Source of the DNA: an uncultured Lachnospira sp.
GTDB taxonomy: Bacteria > Bacillota > Clostridia > Lachnospirales > Lachnospiraceae
Length of the DNA: 53,865 nucleotides
Assembly (NCBI GenBank): GCA_946186125.1
Contig: CAMHLZ010000025.1
Location: 1-53,865 of the forward strand
Reading direction: 5' to 3'
Below the pieces are notes generated by a model. The model made no database searches. It had not been told where the DNA came from and was given only the letters and a program-made list of their open reading frames with translations. Each line of letters opens with the position of its first letter. Positions within the stretch are counted from its first letter, which is position 1. This document shows, piece by piece, positions 1 through 8,631 of this stretch. The position numbers were made by a program, and so were the translations under genes.

Positions 1-2
1 AC

Positions 3-2360
3 GGAAGAGCCACCCTGTATGAATATGATGCCCTTGGAAACAGAAAAAAAGTACGCCACGAAGGTGGAATAACCGTCACATACGACTATGACGCATGCAG
101 CCGCCTGATAAACGAAACCGTAACCGACAAAGATTCTAATGTGCTCATTTACTATAGCTACACCTACGGAAGAGCAGGCGAAAGGCTGACAGCCACAGAG
201 ACAGTAAGAGAAAACGGCACTGAAGAAAAAGCAAGGGTCATAAAAAATGAGTATGCATATGACGAACTGTTCAGACTGACACAGGAGAGCATAAGCATAG
301 CAGAAGAAGTACCGTTTACCGGAACTGATACGGCATCAGGTGCCATCACGTACGACGGGAATATAAAAAACACCTACACCTACGATGCAGTAAGCAACCG
401 TACTTCAAAAGACACACAGATAAGCGGGGACATAAGCTCATATACAAAAGACATAAAAACAGGAAAGACAGAATACACCTACGACAGCCGTAACCGCTTG
501 CTTACAAGCACAAATGGTGGTAAAATCATAACATATACCTACGACGATAACGGCAATCTGTTATCAGAGCAGGGAGAAGACAGGACCAGAACCTACACCT
601 ATGATGCAGAAAACCGTCTGGTAACAGCAACATCCACAGAAGGAACAAATGTTACCATAGAGAGCTATACCTACGATTATGAAGGCAACAGAATCTCAAA
701 ACAGGTAAATGAAGAAGATAAAGTATATTATCTTAACGACACGGCAGGCTCACTGTCACAGGTGTCACTGGAACTAAATAAACAGCCTGATGACACTTAC
801 AGTGTAAAGAAATACCACACAAGAGGACCGGAACTGTTAAACACTGATATCGTAACAGCATCCGGTACAGAAAAACGATACTATGTACAGGACGGACACG
901 GTTCAGTAACGGCACTTGTAAATGAAGATACGTCAGTAACAGACACTTATGTATATGATGCCTATGGAATCCTCTTAAAGAAAACAGGAGATACCGACAA
1001 CGACTATCTCTACACTGGCGAACAGTATAATGAAAATACAGAGCTTTACTACTTGAGAGCAAGATACATGAGCCCGGAGACAGGCAGATTTACCACAATG
1101 GATAGCTATGCCGGCTCGTTAGACAATCCTGTAAGCCTGCATAAATACCTGTATGCAAATGCAAACCCTGTCATGAACACAGACCCGACAGGCTACTTCT
1201 CACTGATGGATACAACCATCGCACAGGGAATACAGTCAACAATAGACAGCGTAATAGTGCCATACTTTAACGTGAAGAAAATAATGTCATGGGCAAACAT
1301 GGCAGTGACAGCATATGATGTGGCACAGCAGATACGCATGATATATGCGGGCGAAGCAAGCATCTTAGGACTTACCTTTGCACTCGCAAAAGGCTTTATA
1401 GTGCAGGCATTAATCACATGTGTGGCAACAGCAGCCCTTGGCGAGGCAGCGGCATGGGTACTAAAAGCCGTAAATATCTCCATGGACAGCGTATCCTTTG
1501 TGGAAGCAGTAAAAAGCGGAGACCCGGAAAAGATAATAGTTGAATCATTGCGGTTATCAGTCTCACTTTTCACTTTAACCTGCCAGTGTTTCACCGGAGA
1601 AACGTTAGTAAGCACTGAAAAAGGCGAAACTAGAATCGACGAAATAAAACCGGGAGACATGGTATGGTCTTATGACACCGAAAAAGGCGAAAATGTACTT
1701 AAAAAGGTAACGAAAGTAAAAGAGTCAGAGACTGACGTTATCGTACATGTAAAAAACTCAGATGGAAAAGACATCAATACCACCATGTTCCACCCATTCA
1801 TGACAGAAAAAGAAGGCAGAAGAGAGTGGAAAGGAGCATCAAACCTACAAAAAGGTGATAAGCTCATTACCGAAACCGGAGAGAGTGTATATGTGGAAGA
1901 AGTCAGGGTAGAAAAACTGGCGGAGAGTGTAACGGTATATAATCTTGAGGTAGAGGACTTGCATGTGTATTATGTGGCTGGGGTGCTGGTGCATAATACG
2001 TGTGGAAGGGATGATTTTTACAAAGATGAGGCAGAAGATTCGGTTGATGATTTCATTTCTTTGCATTCATATAACAGACATAGATACAATGCAGATATTA
2101 AATCGACCGCAAAAAAAACACAGTATGGAAAAAATATTAATGTAAGAAAATTATGTGAGGATACTATATTAAATCCGGATGAGGTCGTATATGATTCTGA
2201 ACAAAATGTTATAAAATTTTCAAAAGAGTATAATTTTAATATAAGTACACCTGATACACCGACAGGAAGTCATAGAGTGTTTATTCCATTAACACATGGA
2301 CAAAATGGTGGAAAAAAGAATGTGAGAATGTCACAGTTTCCGTTTTATAGGGGGGATTAA
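3..2360 (+). CDS. RHS/YD-repeat polymorphic toxin, 3' part (Hint domain plus C-terminal toxin tip)
   Basis: The frame is open from the first bases of the window, so the N-terminus lies outside. The visible protein begins with YD repeats (YEYDALGN, YTYDDNGN, YTYDAENR). The RHS core follows, with GHGSVTALV, YDAYG, LYYLRARYMSPETGRF and the end signature NPVMNTDPTG (about nt 890-1195). A hydrophobic alpha-helical stretch comes next. A Hint (intein-like) domain then runs from CFTGETLV (nt 1587) to VHN (nt 1989-1997). Hint domains of this type self-cleave and release the tip. The last ~120 residues are a small tip with YGKNINVRKL and TPTGSHRVF; I do not recognise the family. RHS proteins form a shell around the tip and are delivered to competitors. 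The next gene, 4 bp downstream, is the likely immunity gene. The RHS and Hint calls are firm; the toxin activity is unknown. Confidence 0.93.
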   Translation, partial: GRATLYEYDALGNRKKVRHEGGITVTYDYDACSRLINETVTDKDSNVLIYYSYTYGRAGERLTATETVRENGTEEKARVIKNEYAYDELFRLTQESISIAEEVPFTGTDTASGAITYDGNIKNTYTYDAVSNRTSKDTQISGDISSYTKDIKTGKTEYTYDSRNRLLTSTNGGKIITYTYDDNGNLLSEQGEDRTRTYTYDAENRLVTATSTEGTNVTIESYTYDYEGNRISKQVNEEDKVYYLNDTAGSLSQVSLELNKQPDDTYSVKKYHTRGPELLNTDIVTASGTEKRYYVQDGHGSVTALVNEDTSVTDTYVYDAYGILLKKTGDTDNDYLYTGEQYNENTELYYLRARYMSPETGRFTTMDSYAGSLDNPVSLHKYLYANANPVMNTDPTGYFSLMDTTIAQGIQSTIDSVIVPYFNVKKIMSWANMAVTAYDVAQQIRMIYAGEASILGLTFALAKGFIVQALITCVATAALGEAAAWVLKAVNISMDSVSFVEAVKSGDPEKIIVESLRLSVSLFTLTCQCFTGETLVSTEKGETRIDEIKPGDMVWSYDTEKGENVLKKVTKVKESETDVIVHVKNSDGKDINTTMFHPFMTEKEGRREWKGASNLQKGDKLITETGESVYVEEVRVEKLAESVTVYNLEVEDLHVYYVAGVLVHNTCGRDDFYKDEAEDSVDDFISLHSYNRHRYNADIKSTAKKTQYGKNINVRKLCEDTILNPDEVVYDSEQNVIKFSKEYNFNISTPDTPTGSHRVFIPLTHGQNGGKKNVRMSQFPFYRGD

Positions 2361-2364
2361 TCAT

Positions 2365-2715
2365 ATGTATAAAATAGAAAAAATTACTAGAAATAAGTTG
2401 CCTGTCGAAATAGTAGACTTTATCAATACTTATCCTGTATATAGGATAAGTATTGATGGTGTTATAGAAAATGTAATAAGCATTAAACCAGATGAAATAA
2501 ATTATTACTTGGAACAAAGAGATTTGTTTGGTTATGATATAATTCCTATTTCATATATTGATGATGATTATATTTGTTTGTTGTATAGTTATGATAATGT
2601 AAAGGTGATATATTGGAGTAGTGAGTTAGTATTAGAAGATAAAGCTTTGGGGATATTTGTGTTATTTGAACGAATTGAAGATTTTTTGAATAGTTGTATG
2701 GTTAGTGAAATTTGA
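2365..2715 (+). CDS. Probable immunity protein for the RHS tip
   Basis: This 116-residue acidic protein starts 4 bp after the RHS stop, with a GGGGGATTAATC-type ribosome-binding site just upstream. Its position, small size and lack of a signal peptide fit a cytoplasmic immunity protein that blocks the tip in the producing cell. I see no recognisable catalytic motif. The segment YRISIDGVIENVISIKPDEI resembles small SUKH/SMI1-like immunity folds only in general character. Its stop codon TGA (2713-2715) falls exactly where homology to the Hint coding sequence resumes for the next cassette, so recombination joined the two here. The function is inferred from position. Confidence 0.65.
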   Translation: MYKIEKITRNKLPVEIVDFINTYPVYRISIDGVIENVISIKPDEINYYLEQRDLFGYDIIPISYIDDDYICLLYSYDNVKVIYWSSELVLEDKALGIFVLFERIEDFLNSCMVSEI

Positions 2716-3220
2716 TAACCTCATCATCGAAACCGGAGAGAGCGTATATGTTGAAGAAGTCAGAGTGGAAAAACTGGCGGAGAGTGTAACAGTATACAAT
2801 CTTGAGGTAGAGGACTTGCATGTGTATTATGTGGCCGGGGTGCTGGTGCATAATATGTGTGGTGGAACGAGTGAGACCAGCTATGGAAAGTCAAGTAGTA
2901 AAATTACAGAAATATTAGACAATCGTCCTGAGTTAACCGGAACTAATCGTGAAAAACTCCTATCAATTGTTCAAGATAATAAACTAGCAACATATATAAA
3001 TGAAGTTTATCGACCAGGCGCGTCTATAGGTGATGGTGGAACTGCAGATAAACTGATATCTGAGTTTTATGAAGGGAATTCAACCCATTTATTGAAGGCT
3101 CAAGAAAGATTAAAGGGTATAAATAAGATTATTAATTCTGGAAATCTAGGACTAAATGATTTGGATATAGCAGAAGCTATTAGAGACGATTTGGAATATG
3201 CTATAGGATTATTCAAATAG
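2705..3220 (+). CDS. Orphan toxin cassette: Hint C-terminal fragment plus second toxin tip
   Basis: From nt 2714 the sequence closely copies the end of the Hint domain of the first RHS gene (compare nt 1857-1997), including GESVYVEEVRVEKL and VLVHN. It lacks the RHS shell and the first two thirds of Hint. After VHN comes a different ~115-residue tip containing YINEVYRPGASIGDGGTAD and a helical C-terminus. I have a sense of having seen this motif in other polymorphic toxins but cannot name the family. The only upstream start in frame is a GTG inside the previous gene, without a ribosome-binding site, so the cassette is probably silent. It would become active by recombining into the RHS gene through the shared Hint sequence. 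The following gene is its likely immunity partner. Confidence 0.75.
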   Translation: MKFDNLIIETGESVYVEEVRVEKLAESVTVYNLEVEDLHVYYVAGVLVHNMCGGTSETSYGKSSSKITEILDNRPELTGTNREKLLSIVQDNKLATYINEVYRPGASIGDGGTADKLISEFYEGNSTHLLKAQERLKGINKIINSGNLGLNDLDIAEAIRDDLEYAIGLFK

Positions 3221-3232
3221 AGGAGAAAAGAA

Positions 3233-3598
3233 GTGACAATAGAAGATTTTTTAGAGAAAATGATAAGTTTTTTTCCTAAAACAAGAGAAAGACTTGAAGA
3301 ACACATATCAGAGTATGAAGAACGTTTAGATACAATTGTCATTGAAGAAATAATTATGCCAGAAGTCATTGATCTTTTGAAGAAAAATACAGACGAAAAA
3401 AAACTTAAAGAAATATTTGATTATTTCGAGGATGTTTGTATTAATTCAGATGATTATTTGAGTAATGTTTTTTCGATAACAGCACTAGAAATACTGGGAA
3501 ATGAAAAAAACACATTAGAAACTGCAAAGAAATATATGGGGCCTGTTACGATAAAACTTCAAAGAGAAGCTGATCTTTCAATTGGAAGAAAGGTATAG
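3233..3598 (+). CDS. Probable immunity protein for the second toxin tip
   Basis: This is a 121-residue acidic, helix-rich protein. The GTG start at 3233 follows AGGAGAAAAG, a good ribosome-binding site 13 bp after the orphan tip. It has no signal peptide or membrane segment. The sequence is made of short helices (for example DLLKKNTDEKKLKEIFDYFE), in the style of the small DUF7674-like proteins seen in toxin loci; that family assignment is uncertain. Its position directly behind an orphan tip supports an immunity role. Having its own ribosome-binding site while the tip has none would let protection be made without the toxin. Confidence 0.6.
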   Translation: MTIEDFLEKMISFFPKTRERLEEHISEYEERLDTIVIEEIIMPEVIDLLKKNTDEKKLKEIFDYFEDVCINSDDYLSNVFSITALEILGNEKNTLETAKKYMGPVTIKLQREADLSIGRKV

Positions 3599-3668
3599 GC
3601 ATAACAAACAAGCCTCCCGATAAGCAGGCTTAATAGTAATCTATGAGCAGTTAATATTACTAACAAAC

Positions 3669-4847
3669 TTACACAAACTTCACAGCCTCATAAGGCTTGC
3701 CACTTTTAAGTATCGCATATACAACAGTTGTCAGTTTTCTTGACACAGCACCGACAGCTACAAGATGATGTTTTCCCTGGGCTCGCTTTTTCAGATAATA
3801 ATCATTAAAGGCACTACCATGGAATACACAACAACTGGCGGCAAGAAAGAGTGTATGCCTAAGATAGGATGAACCACGTTTGGACATACGGTTATGAGTG
3901 GAGCAGTATGCACCGGATTGATGAACTGTCGGATCAATGCCTGCATAGGCAACAAGAGCTGATGAATTTTTGAAACGGTGTATGTCACCAATCTCAGCTA
4001 GTATACATGCGGCAGATATAGGTGTTAAGCTTGGTATAGTGTGAAGATAACAATCAAATTTTTTGTAGTAGGATAATATTTCGTTATCTAACTCAGTTAT
4101 CTGATCATTAAGAAGTTTTAATCGATCAATTAACTGTTTTAATTGAAAGGCGAAGGCGCTTTGTGCTATTTTAATACCGAAAGTATTTATCGCAGATTCT
4201 TTCAGTTCACCGGCTTTGTCTGCTGAAAATCTGTTATGACTGTTTACTTTCAAAATATCATGGAGCTCATCGATTGAAGCCTTGGCAATATTCTCTGGCA
4301 GGAGATATTTTTTGAGGATTGCAAGAGATGAGCTTCCGTATTTATCATTGAATATCTTTTCGTATTCAGGATAAATCTGCTCGAGGATTGTATTGATGCG
4401 AAGTTTTATTTCAGTACGCGCAGAAATCACATTTGCTCTATATCTGCACAGTTGTCGAAGTGACAATAAGTTGTCATTTGCAAGTGTTGTTGTAGTAAAC
4501 TGACCGAAACGTATTACCTCAGCAATGAGAAATGAATCTTTGGAATCATTCTTTGTTTGGCGTATGTAAAGATTTCTAAAACTGTCAGACTGTAAAGGAT
4601 TAATGACATAAACAGTTATTCCGCGTGAAATAAGGTATGAATACATGGTGTACCAGTAATGACCTGTAGCTTCCATACCAACAACATAGTTTTCATCCGA
4701 TATGTGCTCACTTATATAATCCATAAGTTTGTCAGCACCTTTATGGTTGGAAGAAAACTTGAGAGACTTGGAAATAAGATTTCCGGAAGAATCTACGATA
4801 GATGCTTCGTGGTATTGTTTGCCAATATCAATTCCGATATAATACAT
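3669..4847 (-). CDS. IS110-family DEDD transposase/recombinase
   Basis: The 392-residue product has both domains of the family. The N-terminal RuvC-like DEDD domain shows YIGIDIGK (first Asp), GMEATGHYW (Glu) and KNDSKDS (Asp pair). The C-terminal Transposase_20 domain shows IPSLTPISAACILAEIGD, VAYAGIDP and SKRGSSYLRH, which holds the conserved serine. The length is normal, and there is no frameshift or internal stop, so the enzyme looks intact. IS110 recombinases insert without conventional transposition duplications and are guided by a bridge RNA made from the element's own non-coding end. The ATG at 4847 begins MYYIGIDIG, as is typical. Confidence 0.95.
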   Translation of the reverse strand: MYYIGIDIGKQYHEASIVDSSGNLISKSLKFSSNHKGADKLMDYISEHISDENYVVGMEATGHYWYTMYSYLISRGITVYVINPLQSDSFRNLYIRQTKNDSKDSFLIAEVIRFGQFTTTTLANDNLLSLRQLCRYRANVISARTEIKLRINTILEQIYPEYEKIFNDKYGSSSLAILKKYLLPENIAKASIDELHDILKVNSHNRFSADKAGELKESAINTFGIKIAQSAFAFQLKQLIDRLKLLNDQITELDNEILSYYKKFDCYLHTIPSLTPISAACILAEIGDIHRFKNSSALVAYAGIDPTVHQSGAYCSTHNRMSKRGSSYLRHTLFLAASCCVFHGSAFNDYYLKKRAQGKHHLVAVGAVSRKLTTVVYAILKSGKPYEAVKFV

Positions 4848-4879
4848 ATAGTACCGCCTTTCGTGTAAGGTTGATGGGT

Positions 4880-5130
4880 TACAAAATTGAATAGATAGAA
4901 TCCTGCTGCTCTTAGAGGTTACAACCTAGTTCGATATACGAAGTACAGAAAAACTGCCAACATCCAGCTAATACGTAACATCCTGCAAAGAGAGAGGGAA
5001 CAGTCTTACTGTGACGAAGTCAATGAAGTGCTTCAAGGGTGGAGACGTACACCTCTATCTATTACAGAATGATTATCCAATAGGACAGCAGATGAATCAA
5101 TGTGAATGATTCTGATCTACCTCTTTAGCA
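4880..5130 (-). ncRNA. Candidate IS110 bridge RNA region
   Basis: This is a non-coding stretch of roughly 250 bp upstream of the transposase start, inside the element. In the IS110 group the bridge RNA that pairs with both target and donor DNA is encoded at this end, on the transposase strand. The stretch has no plausible gene and has several short inverted repeats (for example GGTT/AACC and GAAG/CTTC). I could not derive the two binding loops by eye. The call rests on the family's known architecture and on position, and the exact ends are unknown. Confidence 0.4.
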
Positions 5131-5136
5131 TACTAG

Positions 5137-5421
5137 GGTGGAAGTGAGACGGCGAGTCCATATGAATTAGAACCAACACATCCACAAACTAAAAGTAATC
5201 GACAGATGAATAAGTTGATCGAACAAATAAAAACAGATGGAGAAATAAAGGAGACAATTAAGTATGTTGAATATAATGGGAAGAAATATGTTGTTGATGG
5301 ACATCACCGATTAATAGTATCAAAAAAATTACACTTCCAAGAAGTTCCTATAGAAGAGGTTGAATTACCGTATAAAGGTTATAATACTATAGAGGATTTA
5401 TTATGGTGTGACGAGTACTAG
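5137..5421 (+). pseudogene. Decapitated RHS toxin tip with ParB-like domain
   Basis: The frame is open from nt 5137, immediately after a TAG at the IS110 edge, and reads GGSETASPYELEPTHPQ and then QMNKLIEQIKTDGEI. The later KYVVDGHHRLI is the signature of the ParB/Srx-like nuclease fold, where the His-His-Arg motif sits in the active-site region. The opening GGSET matches the style of sequence found just after VHN in RHS tips, so the RHS shell and Hint have been lost. An internal ATG at 5206 exists but has no good ribosome-binding site and would drop the start of the domain. It is probably an inactive remnant, kept next to its immunity partner. Confidence 0.75.
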
Positions 5422-5432
5422 GAGGTGTAAAA

Positions 5433-5861
5433 ATGGCTATTTGGCAAGTAAGTTTTAATGTTATTGAAAACAGTAAAAAAAATAATGATGAAGATATATG
5501 TTATTGGGATAAGGAACCTATTAATGCTTACGATATTACATTTTTAAAGAAATGTGATAGTTGGACTAATGACATAATACAATATGGTGATTTACAGAAA
5601 ACTTGTATAGAATTATTAATAGAAAACGGAAAAACTGTAGAGGTGAGTGTTAGATTAGATTTGAGAACACTGACAAAAGAATTGTTAATCAATATTGTAG
5701 ATTATGTGATTGGATTAAATGCTAATGTTTATTATCAAAATGAGATAGTGATACCTTCTGTGAAAAACATAATAAATATTATAAGAAACTCTGATGCATA
5801 TAGATATTGTGGTAATCCATTAAAATATATTGATGACTTAAATAAAGAAGACAATAACTGA
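5433..5861 (+). CDS. Probable immunity protein for the ParB-like tip
   Basis: This is a 142-residue cytoplasmic protein. The ATG at 5433 sits 7 bp after a strong TAGGAGGTG ribosome-binding site and 11 bp after the stop of the ParB-like tip. It begins MAIWQVSFNVIE and is rich in Asn, Ile and Asp. I recognise no domain. The arrangement of tip, short gap and small gene with its own strong ribosome-binding site repeats the pattern of the earlier pairs. An immunity role is inferred from that. Confidence 0.6.
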   Translation: MAIWQVSFNVIENSKKNNDEDICYWDKEPINAYDITFLKKCDSWTNDIIQYGDLQKTCIELLIENGKTVEVSVRLDLRTLTKELLINIVDYVIGLNANVYYQNEIVIPSVKNIINIIRNSDAYRYCGNPLKYIDDLNKEDNN

Positions 5862-5881
5862 AAGAATTACAGAGACTGGAG

Positions 5882-6127
5882 GTGACTGCCATCAAGAATA
5901 AAAGAATATTGAAGTGTTTGCTGATGATGTTTGTCAGTCAGCTTGTGGTACTCAATTTTTTAATAGGGGTATCGGCAAGCAGTAATTATGATAGGCAAAA
6001 GGCGGATGCTTGCATAAACATAAGTCAAAGACTCTCTGTCGAGGGTGGAAATAGTACAACAGATTATGATGACATTATAGATTTTAGAAAAAATCATATA
6101 TTAAATAATCCATATTTAGGGATGTGA
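5882..6127 (+). CDS. Short secreted or membrane-anchored protein, possibly truncated
   Basis: This is an 81-residue product starting with GTG at 5882, in an ACTGGAGGTGA context. A basic N-terminus (IKNKR) is followed by a hydrophobic run (LLMMFVSQLVVLNFLIGV) ending in SAS, which fits a signal peptide. The remaining ~45 residues (NYDRQKADACINISQ and on) have no recognisable domain. NYDRQKA at the mature start recalls secreted amidase-like proteins, so this may be the front end of a broken gene. That comparison is weak. Confidence 0.45.
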   Translation: MTAIKNKRILKCLLMMFVSQLVVLNFLIGVSASSNYDRQKADACINISQRLSVEGGNSTTDYDDIIDFRKNHILNNPYLGM

Positions 6128-6217
6128 TATGATTAAAAATTTAAACTATAAGTTTATGTAAGTGAATATTACAAGTACTTTTTAGGGTGTCTATTATTTT
6201 ATAAGATAAGTATATCT

Positions 6218-6344
6218 GTGCAAATAATTCAGTTTTACACGATAACCCTATGAGAACGTCGGTACTTGGCGAGGAAACGAGCCTAGAACCGCTACGTCCG
6301 AATGGAGCGAGAGCGAGTTATCGTTAAAACGAGGTTATTTGCAC
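6218..6344 (+). repeat. 127-bp palindromic repeat, copy 1
   Basis: The ends are perfect 10-bp inverted repeats (GTGCAAATAA / TTATTTGCAC). Inside them CGATAAC pairs with GTTATCG, and a central hairpin pairs ACGT/ACGT, CGGT/ACCG and GGC/GCC around GAGGAAACGA. It ends 55 bp before the ATG of the first DUF4259-like gene. Four copies are exactly 127 bp long. Confidence 0.85.
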
Positions 6345-6399
6345 GGGTATTCATGCAGACGTTGCAATTTGCCTTGGATAGAGAGGAGAACGAAAAGAA

Positions 6400-7239
6400 A
6401 TGGGAACATGGGAAACAGGATTATATGATAACGATTTAAGCTGTGATGTCAGAGATGATTATATAGGAAAGTTAAAAGCCGGAAAAACAGATGAGGAAGC
6501 TTTAAATGAAATATTAGAAGAATATGAAGAAGAGGCTGAAGATGATGACGAAAAATATAATTTCTACATTGCATTAGCAGACACGATGTGGAAAAAGGGG
6601 AGGATGACAGAAGACATAAAGAAGATGGCACTAAAAATGATAGAAGAAGATAAGGTGTCAGAAAGATGGGAGGATGAAAGAGTACGAAAAGAAAGGGCGA
6701 AGAAGCTTGACAAGGTCAAAGAAAGAATAGAAAGTGCTATGCCTACGAGAAAAAAAATCAGTATTCATAAGCCATATGTGCTGGGATGGGAAGAAAAGGA
6801 TGTATATACATTTCAGATTAGTTCTAATAATCAAAAAATTGAAGGATTTGAAAAGTATATAGGCTGGCATGTTTTGTTTTATGTTGACAGGATATATCTT
6901 GAGGACTGGTATGTTCATGGTATAAATGATGAGCTGGCAGATGCATATTTCTTTTTGATGGAGGAAGAACCAAAAGAAGCAAGTGATATAAAAAAAGCTA
7001 AAAATGTATGTTTTTATTGGGAAAATAAGGCATTTAGATATAAAACTTGTATCTGTGAAACATCAAAAAGAAGCAGACCTTCTACTTTTAGATATCTAGG
7101 GAAATATGACGGATTTAAAATGCCCAAAAATGAAAATATGGAAAGAGGAATTATTTTTTGGGACAAACTTACTGAGCAGGATATTTTATATGGTTATGAA
7201 AAACAACTCAGGTATGAAAAAGAAATGGGGATTCAGTAG
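6400..7239 (+). CDS. DUF4259-like tandem paralog 1 (putative immunity protein)
   Basis: This is a 279-residue acidic protein opening with MGTWETGLYDNDLSCDVRDD. That opening resembles the DUF4259 N-terminus (MGTWG.G.FDND), followed by a charged helical segment (EEYEEEAEDDDEKY). The C-terminal ~140 residues (from KKISIHKPYVLGW) are not recognised. The start is set by GAGAGGAGAACG upstream and by identical ATG contexts in the other copies. Compared with its siblings it carries a three-residue insertion (SSNNQKIEG against SEKIEG). It is the first of four near-identical genes, each behind the same palindrome. An immunity or toxin-neutralising role is inferred only from the locus. Confidence 0.7.
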   Translation: MGTWETGLYDNDLSCDVRDDYIGKLKAGKTDEEALNEILEEYEEEAEDDDEKYNFYIALADTMWKKGRMTEDIKKMALKMIEEDKVSERWEDERVRKERAKKLDKVKERIESAMPTRKKISIHKPYVLGWEEKDVYTFQISSNNQKIEGFEKYIGWHVLFYVDRIYLEDWYVHGINDELADAYFFLMEEEPKEASDIKKAKNVCFYWENKAFRYKTCICETSKRSRPSTFRYLGKYDGFKMPKNENMERGIIFWDKLTEQDILYGYEKQLRYEKEMGIQ

Positions 7240-7325
7240 TATATAATTATAAGTTAAGGTAGTAAATAAGTAAAGGGAATATAATAAAAGAAACATATGC
7301 TATAAGCGTTATAGAGGTATATATT

Positions 7326-7452
7326 GTGCAAATAAATCAGTTTTACACGATAACCCTATGAGGACGTCGGGACTTGGCGAGAAAACGAGCCTAGAACCGC
7401 TACGTCTGAATGGAGCGGGAGCGAGTTATCGTTAAAACGAGGTTATTTGCAC
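7326..7452 (+). repeat. 127-bp palindromic repeat, copy 2
   Basis: Same structure as copy 1, with the same terminal inverted repeats and length. It differs at a few positions (GGACGT, GGGACTTGG, GTCTGAATGG). It starts 86 bp after the stop of paralog 1; this spacer matches the one behind paralog 4. Confidence 0.85.
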
Positions 7453-7507
7453 AGTATTCATACAGACGTTGCAATTTGCCTTGGATAGAGAGGAGAAGAA
7501 AACAGGA

Positions 7508-8338
7508 ATGGGAACATGGGAAACAGGATTATATGATAACGATTTAAGCTGCGATGTCAGAGATGATTATATAGGAAAGTTAAAAGCCGGAAAAACGGAC
7601 GAAGAAGCTTTAAATGAAATATTAGAAGAATATGAAGAAGAGGCTGAAGATGATGATGAAAAATATAATTTCTACATTGCATTAGCAGACACGATGTGGA
7701 AAAAGGGAAGAATGACGGAAGACATAAAGAAGATGGCATTAAAAATGATAGAAGAAGAAAAAGTGTCAGATAAATGGGAGGATGAAAGAGTACGAAAAGA
7801 AAGAGCGAAAAAACTCGACAAGGTCAAAGAAAGAATAGAAAGTCCTATGCCAGCGAGAAAAAAAATAAGTATTCATAAGCCGTATGTGCTGGGATGGGAA
7901 GAAAAGGATGTGTATACATTCCAGATTAGTGAAAAGATAGAAGGATATGAAAAGTACATAGGCTGGCATGTCTTGTTTTACGTTGACAGGATATTTCTTG
8001 AGGATTGGTATGTTCACGGTATAAATGATGAGCTGGCAGATGCGTATTTCTTTTTGATGGAGGAAGAGCCCAAAGAAGCAAGTGATATAATAAAAGCTAA
8101 AAATATATGTTTTTATTGGAAAAATAAGATATTTAGATATAAATCATGTATCTGTGAAAAATCAAAAAGAAGCAGACCTTCTACTTTTAGATATTTGGGA
8201 AAATATGCTGATTTTAAATCACCGGAAAATGAGAGTATGAATAGCGATTGTTTTTTTTGGGGAATGGTTGCAGAGAGAAGTATTTTATGGGGCTATGAAA
8301 AACAACTCAGGTATGAAAGAGAAAATGGAAATCAGTAG
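7508..8338 (+). CDS. DUF4259-like tandem paralog 2
   Basis: This is a 276-residue product, nearly identical to its siblings over the first ~130 residues. It differs in patches near the C-terminus (for example SPENESMNSDCFFWG and VAERSILWGYEKQ). The ATG at 7508 is chosen because it aligns with paralog 1 and follows GAGAGGAG. An upstream in-frame TTG at 7469 lies in the conserved leader and is unlikely to be used. The reading frame is intact. High similarity in the front half with clustered change at the back suggests recent duplication followed by divergence or gene conversion. Confidence 0.7.
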   Translation: MGTWETGLYDNDLSCDVRDDYIGKLKAGKTDEEALNEILEEYEEEAEDDDEKYNFYIALADTMWKKGRMTEDIKKMALKMIEEEKVSDKWEDERVRKERAKKLDKVKERIESPMPARKKISIHKPYVLGWEEKDVYTFQISEKIEGYEKYIGWHVLFYVDRIFLEDWYVHGINDELADAYFFLMEEEPKEASDIIKAKNICFYWKNKIFRYKSCICEKSKRSRPSTFRYLGKYADFKSPENESMNSDCFFWGMVAERSILWGYEKQLRYERENGNQ

Positions 8339-8448
8339 TTTATAATAAGATGTATCCGGTAAAGTCAGGGGCAAGTGTGGTAAGTTGAATTGGAGTGGAG
8401 ATTACATTTGCATATAACTGATTTAACAGGATGACGGAAAACTACATT

Positions 8449-8575
8449 GTGCAAATAAATCAGTTTTACACGATAACCCTATGAGGACGTCGGTACTTGG
8501 CGAGGAAACGAGCCTAGAACCGCTACGTCCGAATGGAGCGAGAGCGAGTTATCGTTAAAACGAGGTTATTTGCAC
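8449..8575 (+). repeat. 127-bp palindromic repeat, copy 3
   Basis: Intact copy with terminal GTGCAAATAA / TTATTTGCAC. Its start lies 1123 bp after the start of copy 2. The spacer before it matches the spacer before copy 4. Confidence 0.85.
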
Positions 8576-8631
8576 GGGTATTCATGCAGACGTTGCAATT
8601 TGCCTTGGATAGAGAGGAGAAGAAAACAGGA

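Larger units (their letters stand above)
3600..5136 (-). mobile_element. IS110-family insertion sequence
   Basis: The element holds one DEDD-type transposase gene (minus strand), a short right-end region after its stop (about 3600-3668) and about 290 bp of non-coding DNA upstream of its start (about 4848-5136). IS110 elements usually lack terminal inverted repeats, and none are seen, so the boundaries are estimates. The 5137 boundary is placed where an RHS-tip reading frame (G-G-S-E-T) begins immediately after a TAG. The left boundary is placed just after the previous gene's stop. A 6-bp hairpin AAGCCT/AGGCTT lies at about 3610-3632. The two flanks do not form an uninterrupted gene, so deletion or rearrangement accompanied or followed insertion. 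Confidence 0.8.

Noticed and set aside
6218-6344. Retron or diversity-generating element
   Set aside because: No reverse transcriptase or template/variable repeat pair in the window.
8533-8631. N-terminal extension of paralog 3 through the palindrome
   Set aside because: It would translate the inverted repeat. The other copies and the GAGAGGAG site place the start at 8632.
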